Shown in pieces: positions 1 to 5,644 of a DNA stretch of 5,840 nt; position 1 is the first letter of the stretch; every line of letters begins with the position of its first letter. Origin of the DNA: an uncultured Bacilli bacterium (GTDB lineage Bacteria; Bacillota_I; Bacilli_A; RF39; UBA660); contig CALVRQ010000080.1 of NCBI GenBank assembly GCA_944358685.1, positions 1 through 5,840 of the forward strand, written 5' to 3'. The notes below the pieces were generated by a model. It was given only the letters and a program-made list of their open reading frames with translations. It was not told where the DNA came from and did not search any database. The translations under genes and the position numbers were made by a program.

Positions 1-1
1 A

Positions 2-694
2 GATAAATACAGTAACAGTTCAATTTCTAGAAAGGTAAGCTCACTCAAAAGTTATTTTAAGTATTTGGAAAGTGAAGGTATTATTAAAGATAATTTTATG
101 AGATTAATAAGTAATCCAAAGATAGAAAAAACATTACCTAATTATTTGAATTATGATGATTTAGAAAGGCTACTTAATTTTCCTGATAGAAGCAATAAAT
201 ATGGACTTAGAGATGCTTTGATATTAGAAATGCTTTATTCTAGCGGAGTTAGAGTTAGTGAGCTTGCTAATATGAGATTATCGGATATTGATTTTAATGA
301 AAGAAAGATACTTATTCTTGGTAAAGGATCTAAAGAGAGATATGTTTACTATGGCAGTAAATGTGCGGATTTACTAGATAAGTATTTAAAGATAGACCAT
401 AGGGATAGTCCTTATTTACTTATTGGGAAAAGAAAAGAAAAGTTAAATGAAAGAGAAATTAGAGCTATTGTGACAGATACAGCTAAGAAAGCTGGCATTA
501 GTGTTCATGTAACACCACATACACTTCGTCATACTTATGCGACGCATATGCTTAATGAAGGGGCAGATTTAAAGAGCGTTGGGGATTTACTTGGACATGA
601 GAGTTTATCTACGACCCAGATATATACACATGTATCTAATGAAAGATTAAGACAAGTTTATTTGAGTGCTCATCCTAGGGCTCATAAGAATTAA
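2..694 (+). CDS. xerD: Tyrosine recombinase XerC/XerD family, 5'-truncated by window edge
   Basis: This is a site-specific tyrosine recombinase of the type that resolves chromosome dimers at dif sites. The frame is open to the left edge, so the TTG at 65 is not a real start; 230 residues are visible and, against the usual ~300, roughly 70 N-terminal residues are missing. The first ~35 residues are the end of the helical core-binding domain. Numbering from the TTG at 65, the catalytic set is complete: R63 in GVRVSEL, K87 in GKGSKER, H152 and R155 in PHTLRH, H178 in LLGHE, and nucleophile Y187 in TTQIYTHV. The tail ending HPRA is typical of XerC and XerD. NERLRQ before the tail resembles E. coli XerD, so I lean to XerD, but XerC is possible; a phage or transposon integrase is unlikely. 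It is the first visible gene of an operon with ppdK, 14 bases downstream. Confidence 0.88.
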   Translation, partial: DKYSNSSISRKVSSLKSYFKYLESEGIIKDNFMRLISNPKIEKTLPNYLNYDDLERLLNFPDRSNKYGLRDALILEMLYSSGVRVSELANMRLSDIDFNERKILILGKGSKERYVYYGSKCADLLDKYLKIDHRDSPYLLIGKRKEKLNEREIRAIVTDTAKKAGISVHVTPHTLRHTYATHMLNEGADLKSVGDLLGHESLSTTQIYTHVSNERLRQVYLSAHPRAHKN

Positions 695-700
695 AGGAGG
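693..700 (+). promoter_or_regulatory. Ribosome binding site of ppdK
   Basis: AAAGGAGG is a near-perfect Shine-Dalgarno sequence with 8 bases before the ATG at 709. It overlaps the last two bases of the recombinase stop codon, which fixes the ppdK start and suggests the two genes are translated from one transcript. Confidence 0.85.
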
Positions 701-708
701 CTAATTTT

Positions 709-3327
709 ATGGAGAAATATGTTTATTTATTTGATGAAGGTAATAAAGATTTAAGAAGTTTGCTTGGTGGTAAGGGAGCTAATTTAGCAGAAATGACTAA
801 TATGGGACTTCCAGTTCCTTATGGACTTACGGTAACAACTGAGGCATGTAATTTATATTTTAAGGAAAATGAGTGCTTGAATGAAAATGTACAAAAACAG
901 ATTTTAAAAGGAATTAAGAGTGTTGAAGAAAAAACAGGCAAGACTTTAGGAAGTGTTGATAATCCACTTTTACTTTCGGTTAGAAGTGGTTCACCAATTA
1001 GTATGCCAGGAATGATGGATACGATTTTAAATTTGGGACTGAATGATAAAATTGCGGCTGCACTTTCTAAGGATGAAGATAGTAAGCGTTTTATTTATGA
1101 TTCATATAGAAGACTTATTATGATGTTTGCTGATGTGGTTAAGGGTAAAGGGAAGGATAATTTTGAAGATTATTTAACTCAATATAAGGAAAAAAGAGGA
1201 TTAAAAAGTGATTTAGAGTTAAATGCGGATGATATGGTTCATTTAACTGAGACATTTAAAAAAGTTTATAAAAAATTAGTTAGAGAAAATTTCCCTGATG
1301 AACCTTTATTACAACTTATGCAGGCAATTACTGCAGTATTTAGATCTTGGAATAATAAAAGGGCTAAAGTTTATAGGCAGATGAATAATATTTCAGATGA
1401 TTTGGGCACAGCAGTTAATGTTCAAGAAATGGTTTATGGTAATTTGAGTGAAGATTCTTTAACTGGTGTGGCTTTTTCTAGAAATCCAGCAAATGGCGAT
1501 GATAAGCTTTATGGTGAGTATTTGGTTAAGGCACAAGGTGAAGATATTGTGGCTGGTGTTAGGACGCCACTTTCTATTGATAGGTTAGAGACAGAAAGAC
1601 CAAAGATATATAAAGAGTTAGAAGGATATAGTAAATTATTAGAGAAGCATTATAAGGATATGCAGGATATGGAGTTTACCGCCGAGAATGGTAAACTTTA
1701 TATGCTTCAGACTCGTGATGGTAAAAGAACGCCAATGGCAGCTTTAAATATTGCGGTTAATATGGTTAAAGAAGGTTTGATTACGGAGAAGGAAGCGCTT
1801 ATGAGACTTAATCCTAATGAGATTAGTGGAATGCTTCATAAGAGTTTTGATGAGAAGGAAGTTGCTAAGAAAAGAGCTATTACTAAAGGCCTTCCGGCAT
1901 CTCCAGGGGCTGTTTCTGGTCAGATTTGTTTTAATACTGAAGAAGTTAAAGAAAAATATAATAAAAAAATTCCAACCATTTTGGTTAGAGAGGAAACTTC
2001 ACCAGAAGATATAGAAGCTATGAAGTATGCGAATGGTATTTTGACGGTTCGTGGTGGTATGACTTCACATGCAGCAGTGGTGGCTAGAGGTATTGGCAAG
2101 TGCTGTGTTAGTGGTTGTGATAATGCCTATGTTGATGAAGTTAATGGGGTTATGACTATTAATGGAATGACGTTTACTAGCGATAGTTATTTATCTTTAG
2201 ATGGAACGACTGGCAATGTTTATGAAGGGGTTATTGCAACATCGGATTTTAGTTTAAGCGAAAACTTTGTAACGATGCTAAAGTGGGCTAAAAAGTATAA
2301 GAAGATGGGTGTTAGAGCTAATGCAGATTTAGGTAAAGATGCCAAGGTTGCTTTGGATTTTGGAGCTGAAGGTATTGGTTTATGTAGAACTGAGCACATG
2401 TTTTTTGAAAAAGAAAAAATTTTTGCGATTAGAAAGATGATAGTCGCACCCACTGAGAAGGATAGAATTGAAGCTTTGACAGTACTTTTAGGAATGCAAA
2501 CTAAGGATTTTGAAGAATTATTTAAGGTGGCTAATGGTAATGTACTTACAATTAGATATTTGGATCCACCTTTACACGAGTTTTTACCAAAAACTGAGGA
2601 AGAAGTTAGTGAACTTGCTAAGAGTTTGAAGATTAGTTTAGAGGAAATTAATAAAAAGATTGATTCTTTAAAAGAATTTAATCCAATGATGGGACTTCGT
2701 GGATGTAGGCTTTCAATTGTTTATCCAGAGATTGCAGTGATGCAGACGACAGCGATATTTAAAGCGGCTAGTAAGGTTTTAAAACATGGAATAGATGTTA
2801 AACCGGAAATTATGATTCCGCTTGTTGGTGATGTTAATGAACTTAATTATTTAAAGAAAATTATTTTAGATGTTGCATCAAAATTGGATAAACATGGTCA
2901 TATTAAATATAAGATTGGTACGATGATTGAGGTACCTCGTAGTGTTACGCAAGCTGATAAGATTGCGAAGGAGGCTGATTTCTTTAGTTTTGGAACTAAT
3001 GATTTAACGCAGATGACTTTTGGCTTTTCAAGAGATGATGCTGGAGCTTTTATTGATAGTTATTATCAAAAGGGAATTTTGAAATTTGATCCGTTTAAAA
3101 CTATTGATAAAGAAGGAGTTGGTAAACTCATGATGGTGGCTGTTAAATTAGCTAAGAATGTTAATGATGATATTGAACTTGGCGTTTGTGGAGAACATGG
3201 AGGAGAAGAGAAGAGCATTGAATTTTTTAATAAGTTAGGTCTTGATTATGTTTCATGTTCACCATATAGAGTGCCTGCGGCAATTTTAGCTGCGGCAAGG
3301 GCAGAGATTAGTAAAAATGACCATTAA
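709..3327 (+). CDS. ppdK: Pyruvate, phosphate dikinase
   Basis: This cytosolic enzyme interconverts ATP + pyruvate + phosphate and AMP + PEP + diphosphate; in anaerobes it often runs glycolytically or supplies PEP for gluconeogenesis. At 872 residues it matches the usual bacterial length of ~874, so it is complete. The N-terminal ATP-grasp nucleotide domain opens with LLGGKGANLAEM and has R92 in SVRSGS, followed by SMPGMMDTILNLGLN. The swivelling phosphohistidine domain has GGMTSHAAVVARG with catalytic H454; T452 beside it is the residue a PDRP-type regulator would modify in this family. The C-terminal PEP/pyruvate barrel has R560 (GLCRTEHM), R616 (IRYLDPPLHEF), E741 (GTMIEVPR), N764-D765 (FGTNDLTQ) and C827 (GVCGEHGG), matching the Clostridium symbiosum active site. 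PEP synthase and enzyme I of the PTS are excluded by length and motifs. No PDRP gene is visible here. It lies between the recombinase and an overlapping smr gene. Confidence 0.98.
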   Translation: MEKYVYLFDEGNKDLRSLLGGKGANLAEMTNMGLPVPYGLTVTTEACNLYFKENECLNENVQKQILKGIKSVEEKTGKTLGSVDNPLLLSVRSGSPISMPGMMDTILNLGLNDKIAAALSKDEDSKRFIYDSYRRLIMMFADVVKGKGKDNFEDYLTQYKEKRGLKSDLELNADDMVHLTETFKKVYKKLVRENFPDEPLLQLMQAITAVFRSWNNKRAKVYRQMNNISDDLGTAVNVQEMVYGNLSEDSLTGVAFSRNPANGDDKLYGEYLVKAQGEDIVAGVRTPLSIDRLETERPKIYKELEGYSKLLEKHYKDMQDMEFTAENGKLYMLQTRDGKRTPMAALNIAVNMVKEGLITEKEALMRLNPNEISGMLHKSFDEKEVAKKRAITKGLPASPGAVSGQICFNTEEVKEKYNKKIPTILVREETSPEDIEAMKYANGILTVRGGMTSHAAVVARGIGKCCVSGCDNAYVDEVNGVMTINGMTFTSDSYLSLDGTTGNVYEGVIATSDFSLSENFVTMLKWAKKYKKMGVRANADLGKDAKVALDFGAEGIGLCRTEHMFFEKEKIFAIRKMIVAPTEKDRIEALTVLLGMQTKDFEELFKVANGNVLTIRYLDPPLHEFLPKTEEEVSELAKSLKISLEEINKKIDSLKEFNPMMGLRGCRLSIVYPEIAVMQTTAIFKAASKVLKHGIDVKPEIMIPLVGDVNELNYLKKIILDVASKLDKHGHIKYKIGTMIEVPRSVTQADKIAKEADFFSFGTNDLTQMTFGFSRDDAGAFIDSYYQKGILKFDPFKTIDKEGVGKLMMVAVKLAKNVNDDIELGVCGEHGGEEKSIEFFNKLGLDYVSCSPYRVPAAILAAARAEISKNDH

Positions 3328-3583
3328 TGAAGTTATTTTCATTGATAGTTTGCCAAAACTTGATTTGCACGGTTTTGATAGAGATAGTGCGAGAGTTGCT
3401 ATTAATGATTTTATAAAGGATAATAAGGCAATGGGTAACGAAGTTGTTTTAATTGTTCATGGCATAGGTACAGGTGTTATGCGTGAAACTTGTTTTATTA
3501 CTTTAAGCCATAATAAAGACGTTATAGAGTTTAAAAGTGCGTATGGAAATAGAGGATGCATGCTTGTACAAATCAAGAAATAA
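3317..3583 (+). CDS. Small stand-alone Smr-domain protein
   Basis: This 88-residue protein is almost entirely one Smr (small MutS-related) domain. LDLHG lies at residues 15-19, the signature loop HGIGTG at 48-53, and the closing strand with a glycine-containing turn (AYGNRGCMLVQI) at 75-86. Family members are nucleic-acid-binding or cleaving modules, found at the C-terminus of MutS2 and in stand-alone SmrA/SmrB proteins. There is no MutS ATPase part here, so DNA repair or RNA cleavage is inference from the domain only. The ATG lies inside the end of ppdK (11-base overlap) and no strong Shine-Dalgarno is near; AAGGG at 3297-3301 is 15 bases away. Translational coupling to ppdK is therefore likely. 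The next in-frame ATG would remove the LDLHG motif, so this start is preferred. It is the last gene of the operon. Confidence 0.85.
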   Translation: MTINEVIFIDSLPKLDLHGFDRDSARVAINDFIKDNKAMGNEVVLIVHGIGTGVMRETCFITLSHNKDVIEFKSAYGNRGCMLVQIKK

Positions 3584-3606
3584 GGGTATATTATATATCC
3601 TTTTTT
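3582..3606 (+). terminator. Intrinsic terminator of the xerD-ppdK-smr operon
   Basis: AAGGGTAT (3582-3589) pairs with ATATCCTT (3595-3602), with one G-T wobble, around a short AT loop, and a run of six T follows at 3601-3606. It begins within the smr stop codon, so the operon ends directly after smr. Confidence 0.75.
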
Positions 3607-3745
3607 ATATACTAAGAATTTGCCCCCGTAAAAATAAATTTTAGATGGCAAAATATTTGCTTGCGAAAAATACAAAATAAGTGAAATAGAAATAGTTTAC
3701 TGTGAGGTAAGCTAAGTCTTAATTTATGTAATTTATTACCTTTGT

Positions 3746-3774
3746 TTGACATTTATGTGTAAATGTGCTATTAT
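3746..3774 (+). promoter_or_regulatory. Promoter of the 296-residue surface-protein gene
   Basis: A perfect -35 TTGACA (3746-3751), a 17-base spacer and -10 TATTAT (3769-3774) preceded by an extended -10 TG at 3766-3767 make a strong primary-sigma promoter. Transcription should start near 3781, giving a leader of about 24 bases. Upstream, 3607-3745 is AT-rich non-coding; the only structure noted is AGGTAA (3705-3710) facing TTACCT (3736-3741). Confidence 0.85.
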
Positions 3775-3788
3775 ATTTTCCATATCTG

Positions 3789-3796
3789 AAAGGGGG
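3789..3796 (+). promoter_or_regulatory. Ribosome binding site of the surface-protein gene
   Basis: AAAGGGGG lies 8 bases before the ATG at 3805. It is a slightly off-consensus Shine-Dalgarno (GGGGG instead of GGAGG), and it supports the chosen start. Confidence 0.7.
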
Positions 3797-3804
3797 ATTA
3801 GGGT

Positions 3805-4695
3805 ATGTACGAAGATGAAGATAATAAGCGTGAGACTTTTAAAAGTGCATTTATTAAAATTGTTTTGGTTGTACTTTTAATATTTGTTCTTATGATATTA
3901 TTTCCGACTAAGGGATTTGTAACAAATTATGTCGATGAGAAGGTAAAGGAAAACAGTGGTAGTGATAATTTTAACAATAATTTACTTGCTATGGCTACGG
4001 CTGGAAGTGGATATTTTACTTCATCTAGACTCCCTGAAAATACTGGCGATACTGTTAAGATGACTTTAGGTGAGATGTATGATAATAAATTGCTAGTTAA
4101 ATTTTCTGATAGTAATAATAGAACATGTAATAGTAATAAATCATATTTAGAAGTTACAAAAGAGGAAGATGAGTATACGATGAAAGTAAATTTGTCTTGC
4201 TCTGAAAAAGAAGATTATATTATGCTTCATATGAGCCTTGACGGAACATCATTTCCCAGTACCAGCACCGCAAGGTGCGAGTTCGTAAAAAATCTTGACG
4301 ATACTTGGTCATATGGTAAATGGTCAGGTTGGGGTACTAGAAAAGTTATAGCTAATAGTACTACGCAAGTACAAACAAAGGTAAGCAAAGTTCAAACGGG
4401 AACTAAACAGGTGCCACATACTACGGTTATGGAAGGTGGAGCAACTAAGGTACTTTATAATGGATATGTTAAGTATGTTTGTCCATCTAGTTATGATAAT
4501 GCTGGAGTATATGATAGTGTGGTTTCTTGTAAAAAAAGCATTACTACTTATACTACAGAGCCTGTTTATAAAAGTGTGACGTATTATAGATATAGAAGTA
4601 AAACTTTAAATAGCAATGTCGATACTAAATGGTCTAGTTGTGATGATGATTCATTACTGGAACAAGGATATGTTAAGACAGGAAAGGAGGACTAG
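3805..4695 (+). CDS. Hypothetical single-pass surface protein, Cys- and Trp-containing
   Basis: I do not recognise a named family. The 296-residue product starts with a short charged cytoplasmic tail (1-13) and a strong membrane segment at about 14-33, with no lipobox or clear cleavage site, so it is probably a membrane-anchored N-in/C-out protein. The outer part has six cysteines (108, 132, 158, 226, 242, 279), enough for three disulfides. Residues ~95-142 form a Cys-bounded, beta-looking segment ending NLSCSEKEDYI. Residues 168-176 (WSYGKWSGW) and 276-279 (WSSC), with YYRYRSK at 260-266, loosely resemble thrombospondin-type W-S-x-W-S and R-x-R patterns; this is inference. The 186-208 stretch is Thr/Val/Gln-rich and beta-prone. 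It has its own strong promoter and terminator, so it is a single-gene unit. Codons 145-163 are GC-rich and unlike the rest of the gene (separate entry). Function, ligand and partners are unknown. Confidence 0.8.
   Translation: MYEDEDNKRETFKSAFIKIVLVVLLIFVLMILFPTKGFVTNYVDEKVKENSGSDNFNNNLLAMATAGSGYFTSSRLPENTGDTVKMTLGEMYDNKLLVKFSDSNNRTCNSNKSYLEVTKEEDEYTMKVNLSCSEKEDYIMLHMSLDGTSFPSTSTARCEFVKNLDDTWSYGKWSGWGTRKVIANSTTQVQTKVSKVQTGTKQVPHTTVMEGGATKVLYNGYVKYVCPSSYDNAGVYDSVVSCKKSITTYTTEPVYKSVTYYRYRSKTLNSNVDTKWSSCDDDSLLEQGYVKTGKED
4237..4300 (+). repeat. 7-base direct repeats flanking a GC-rich in-frame segment
   Basis: CTTGACG occurs at 4237-4243 and again at 4294-4300, exactly 57 bases (19 codons) apart, in the same reading frame within the surface-protein gene. 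From 4231 to 4290 I count 31 G/C in 60 bases, against 17 in the 60 before 4231 and 21 in the 60 after 4300. The codons inside (GAC, CCC, ACC, AGC, AGG, TGC, GAG, TTC) are those the neighbouring genes avoid. The repeat may be chance, since both copies encode Leu-Asp. Confidence 0.4.
4265..4278 (+). other. Perfect hairpin with a GCAA tetraloop inside coding sequence
   Basis: GCACC (4265-4269) pairs perfectly with GGTGC (4274-4278) around GCAA (4270-4273), a GNRA-type tetraloop. It lies near the centre of the GC-rich 57-base segment. No T-run follows, so it is not a terminator. Whether it forms or matters in the mRNA is unknown. Confidence 0.5.
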
Positions 4696-4715
4696 GTAAT
4701 TGCCTAGTTTTCTTT
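4688..4715 (+). terminator. Intrinsic terminator overlapping the stop codon of the surface-protein gene
   Basis: ACTAGG (4691-4696) pairs perfectly with CCTAGT (4703-4708) around a 6-base loop. The stem can extend by G-T, G-T and A-T pairs to 4688/4711, and the T-rich tail TTTTCTTT (4708-4715) follows. The TAG stop at 4693-4695 sits in the left arm of the stem. Confidence 0.8.
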
Positions 4716-4770
4716 GACTGTATGAGCGTGCAAAGAAGTTGTCAAATTTTAGCTAATACAGGTTTAGTGT

Positions 4771-4799
4771 TTGCTTTGTATGTTAATATGTGCTATTAT
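4771..4799 (+). promoter_or_regulatory. Promoter of the ~137-residue hypothetical gene
   Basis: The -10 TATTAT (4794-4799) has an extended TG at 4791-4792 and, after a 17-base spacer, a weak -35 TTGCTT (4771-4776). The 13 bases ATGTGCTATTATA (4788-4800) are identical to 3763-3775 in the previous promoter. Transcription should start near 4806. Confidence 0.7.
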
Positions 4800-4839
4800 A
4801 ATAATAGTATAGTATGCCACATAGGAAGGAATGACAACC

Positions 4840-5253
4840 ATGGAAAAATATGTATTTGGTTATCAAAATGAAAATGAGTTTAAGAAGTTAGAAAGTGCGC
4901 TTAAGAAGTACAATATGTTAGCTTTCAAAAAACTTTATTTTGAATATTACCCTAAGGTTAAGGCTGGGGAGTTTTTAGGTACAGTTGTGGCGGAAGAAGG
5001 AAATATAAAAAAATATGAAGTAAAACTTCCAACAGATGCTTTGTTTGCTAAAGTTCATGGAGAGGTTAAATTACATTATGAGGTTAATGATGATAGTAAG
5101 AGCGTTACTTTAATTACTTTGTCTCCAGAGGAGATTTTGAGTGAGGGTCATCAATCTGAACTTGTTACTTATAAGGGGGTTATGCTTTCTAAGGAACATT
5201 CAGATAAGGATAAATTTAAAATAAATTTATTAAATATGATTAATAAGGTATAA
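4840..5253 (+). CDS. Hypothetical soluble protein, ~137 residues
   Basis: I do not recognise a family. Two in-frame ATGs compete, at 4831 and 4840. The purine-rich AGGAAGGA (4823-4830) touches the first but stands 9 bases before the second, so I prefer 4840 (137 residues; 140 from 4831). There is no signal peptide, membrane segment or cysteine, so the product is probably cytosolic. Residues ~11-40 are lysine-rich and helix-prone (NEFKKLESALKKYNMLAFKKLYFEYY); residues ~45-105 alternate as beta-strands (GTVVAEE, KYEVKLP, EVKLHYEV, SVTLITLSPEEIL); a helical lysine-rich tail ends the protein. That suggests a small alpha/beta domain. The gene has its own promoter and no convincing terminator before the tRNA promoter, so some read-through into the tRNAs is possible. 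Codon use matches the neighbours, so it looks resident. Confidence 0.78.
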   Translation: MEKYVFGYQNENEFKKLESALKKYNMLAFKKLYFEYYPKVKAGEFLGTVVAEEGNIKKYEVKLPTDALFAKVHGEVKLHYEVNDDSKSVTLITLSPEEILSEGHQSELVTYKGVMLSKEHSDKDKFKINLLNMINKV

Positions 5254-5269
5254 TTTTTTCACTTACTTC

Positions 5270-5298
5270 TTGCATATTATTTGGTAATGTGGTATTAT
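5270..5298 (+). promoter_or_regulatory. Promoter of the tRNA pair
   Basis: The -35 TTGCAT (5270-5275), a 17-base spacer and -10 TATTAT (5293-5298) with extended TG at 5290-5291 place the transcript start near 5305, about 12 bases before the first tRNA. The TGTGGTATTATA core differs by one base from the other two promoters in this window. Confidence 0.75.
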
Positions 5299-5316
5299 AT
5301 AGAAGTCAGTTTAATT

Positions 5317-5393
5317 GGACCCTTAGCTCAGTTGGTTAGAGCATCCGGCTCATAACCGGACGGTCGATGGTTCGAGTCCATCAGGGTCCACCA
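5317..5393 (+). tRNA. tRNA with CAT anticodon, probably tRNA-Ile2 (lysidine type)
   Basis: The cloverleaf is complete: acceptor GGACCCT (5317-5323) with AGGGTCC (5383-5389), discriminator A and encoded CCA; anticodon stem TCCGG/CCGGA with loop CTCATAA and anticodon CAT at 5351-5353; T arm GATGG-TTCGAGT-CCATC. The paired G1-C72 end excludes initiator tRNA-fMet. The choice is elongator Met or the minor Ile tRNA whose CAT is changed to lysidine-AT by TilS to read AUA. The C4-G69 and C5-G68 pairs and the close likeness, from memory, to Bacillus subtilis tRNA-Ile2 favour Ile2. An automatic call of tRNA-Met would not be surprising. Confidence 0.93.
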
Positions 5394-5401
5394 TTTAAAA
5401 T

Positions 5402-5486
5402 GCGGGCGTGGCGAAATTGGTAGACGCACTAGACTTAGGATCTAGCGCCTTACGGCATGGGGGTTCAAGTCCCTTCGCCCGCACCA
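5402..5486 (+). tRNA. tRNA-Leu (TAG anticodon)
   Basis: This is a class II tRNA with acceptor GCGGGCG (5402-5408) and CGCCCGC (5476-5482), discriminator A and encoded CCA. The anticodon stem CTAGA/TCTAG encloses loop CTTAGGA with anticodon TAG at 5436-5438, reading CUN leucine codons. The long variable arm has a GCC/GGC stem (5447-5456), as expected for leucine. The T stem carries two G-T pairs. It lies 8 bases after the CAT tRNA and is surely co-transcribed with it. Confidence 0.96.
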
Positions 5487-5498
5487 TCGCAGTTGAGA

Positions 5499-5515
5499 GT
5501 CGCACTTTGTGTGAC
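5499..5515 (+). other. Hairpin in the 3' trailer of tRNA-Leu
   Basis: GTCGCAC (5499-5505) pairs with GTGTGAC (5509-5515), with one G-T wobble, around TTT. It starts 12 bases after the CCA end. No T-run follows, so it is unlikely to terminate alone; it could protect or guide trimming of the precursor. Confidence 0.4.
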
Positions 5516-5528
5516 CATTAAATAGAGA

Positions 5529-5556
5529 ACTCATAATATTTGATATTATGAGTCTT
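5529..5556 (+). terminator. Probable terminator of the tRNA unit
   Basis: An uninterrupted 11-base-pair stem (5529-5539 with 5543-5553) encloses a 3-base loop. The following CTTT is only a weak T-tract, so termination may be partial here and completed at the stronger hairpin at 5614-5644. Confidence 0.55.
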
Positions 5557-5613
5557 TATGTGGTTTAGTGATTGATAGACACGAGGATTTTCAGTTCTTT
5601 TATTAATATAGAA

Positions 5614-5644
5614 AAACTTGCTATTTCAGCAAGTTTCTCTTTTT
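5614..5644. terminator. Bidirectional terminator between the tRNA unit and the minus-strand gene
   Basis: AAACTTGCT (5614-5622) pairs perfectly with AGCAAGTTT (5628-5636) around a 5-base loop. On the plus strand CTCT and a T-run follow (5637-5646); on the minus strand the stem runs into TTTTTC (reverse of 5611-5616). It can therefore serve both converging transcripts. The stop codon of the minus-strand gene (5626-5628) lies at its loop. Confidence 0.75.

Noticed and set aside
65..694. Treating the TTG at 65 as the recombinase start
   Set aside because: The frame is open to position 2 and the upstream residues continue the N-terminal helical domain, so the gene is merely cut by the window edge.
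1..700. Mobile element or integron integrase, with a dif-like site nearby
   Set aside because: The HPRA tail and motif spacing are those of housekeeping Xer proteins, and no dif-like palindrome, attachment site or terminal repeats are visible.
1817..2453. Open frames inside ppdK (plus 1817-2014, minus 2453-2220)
   Set aside because: Both are shadows of the highly conserved PPDK phosphohistidine and barrel-domain coding sequence and lack start signals.
3457..3675. Minus-strand open frame of 72 codons
   Set aside because: It is antisense to the conserved Smr motifs, crosses the operon terminator, and has no recognisable promoter or ribosome binding site.
4684..4702. AAGGAGG followed by TTG/ATT as a start for a further gene
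   Set aside because: The TTG frame closes after five codons, and the bases are explained as the final Lys-Glu-Asp codons and terminator stem.
5240..5262. Terminator after the ~137-residue gene
   Set aside because: A T-run is present at 5254-5259 but only a 4-base-pair stem (ATTA/TAAT) can form before it, too weak to call.
5317..5393. Initiator tRNA-fMet
   Set aside because: It has a paired G1-C72 end and lacks the three G-C anticodon-stem pairs next to the loop typical of initiators.
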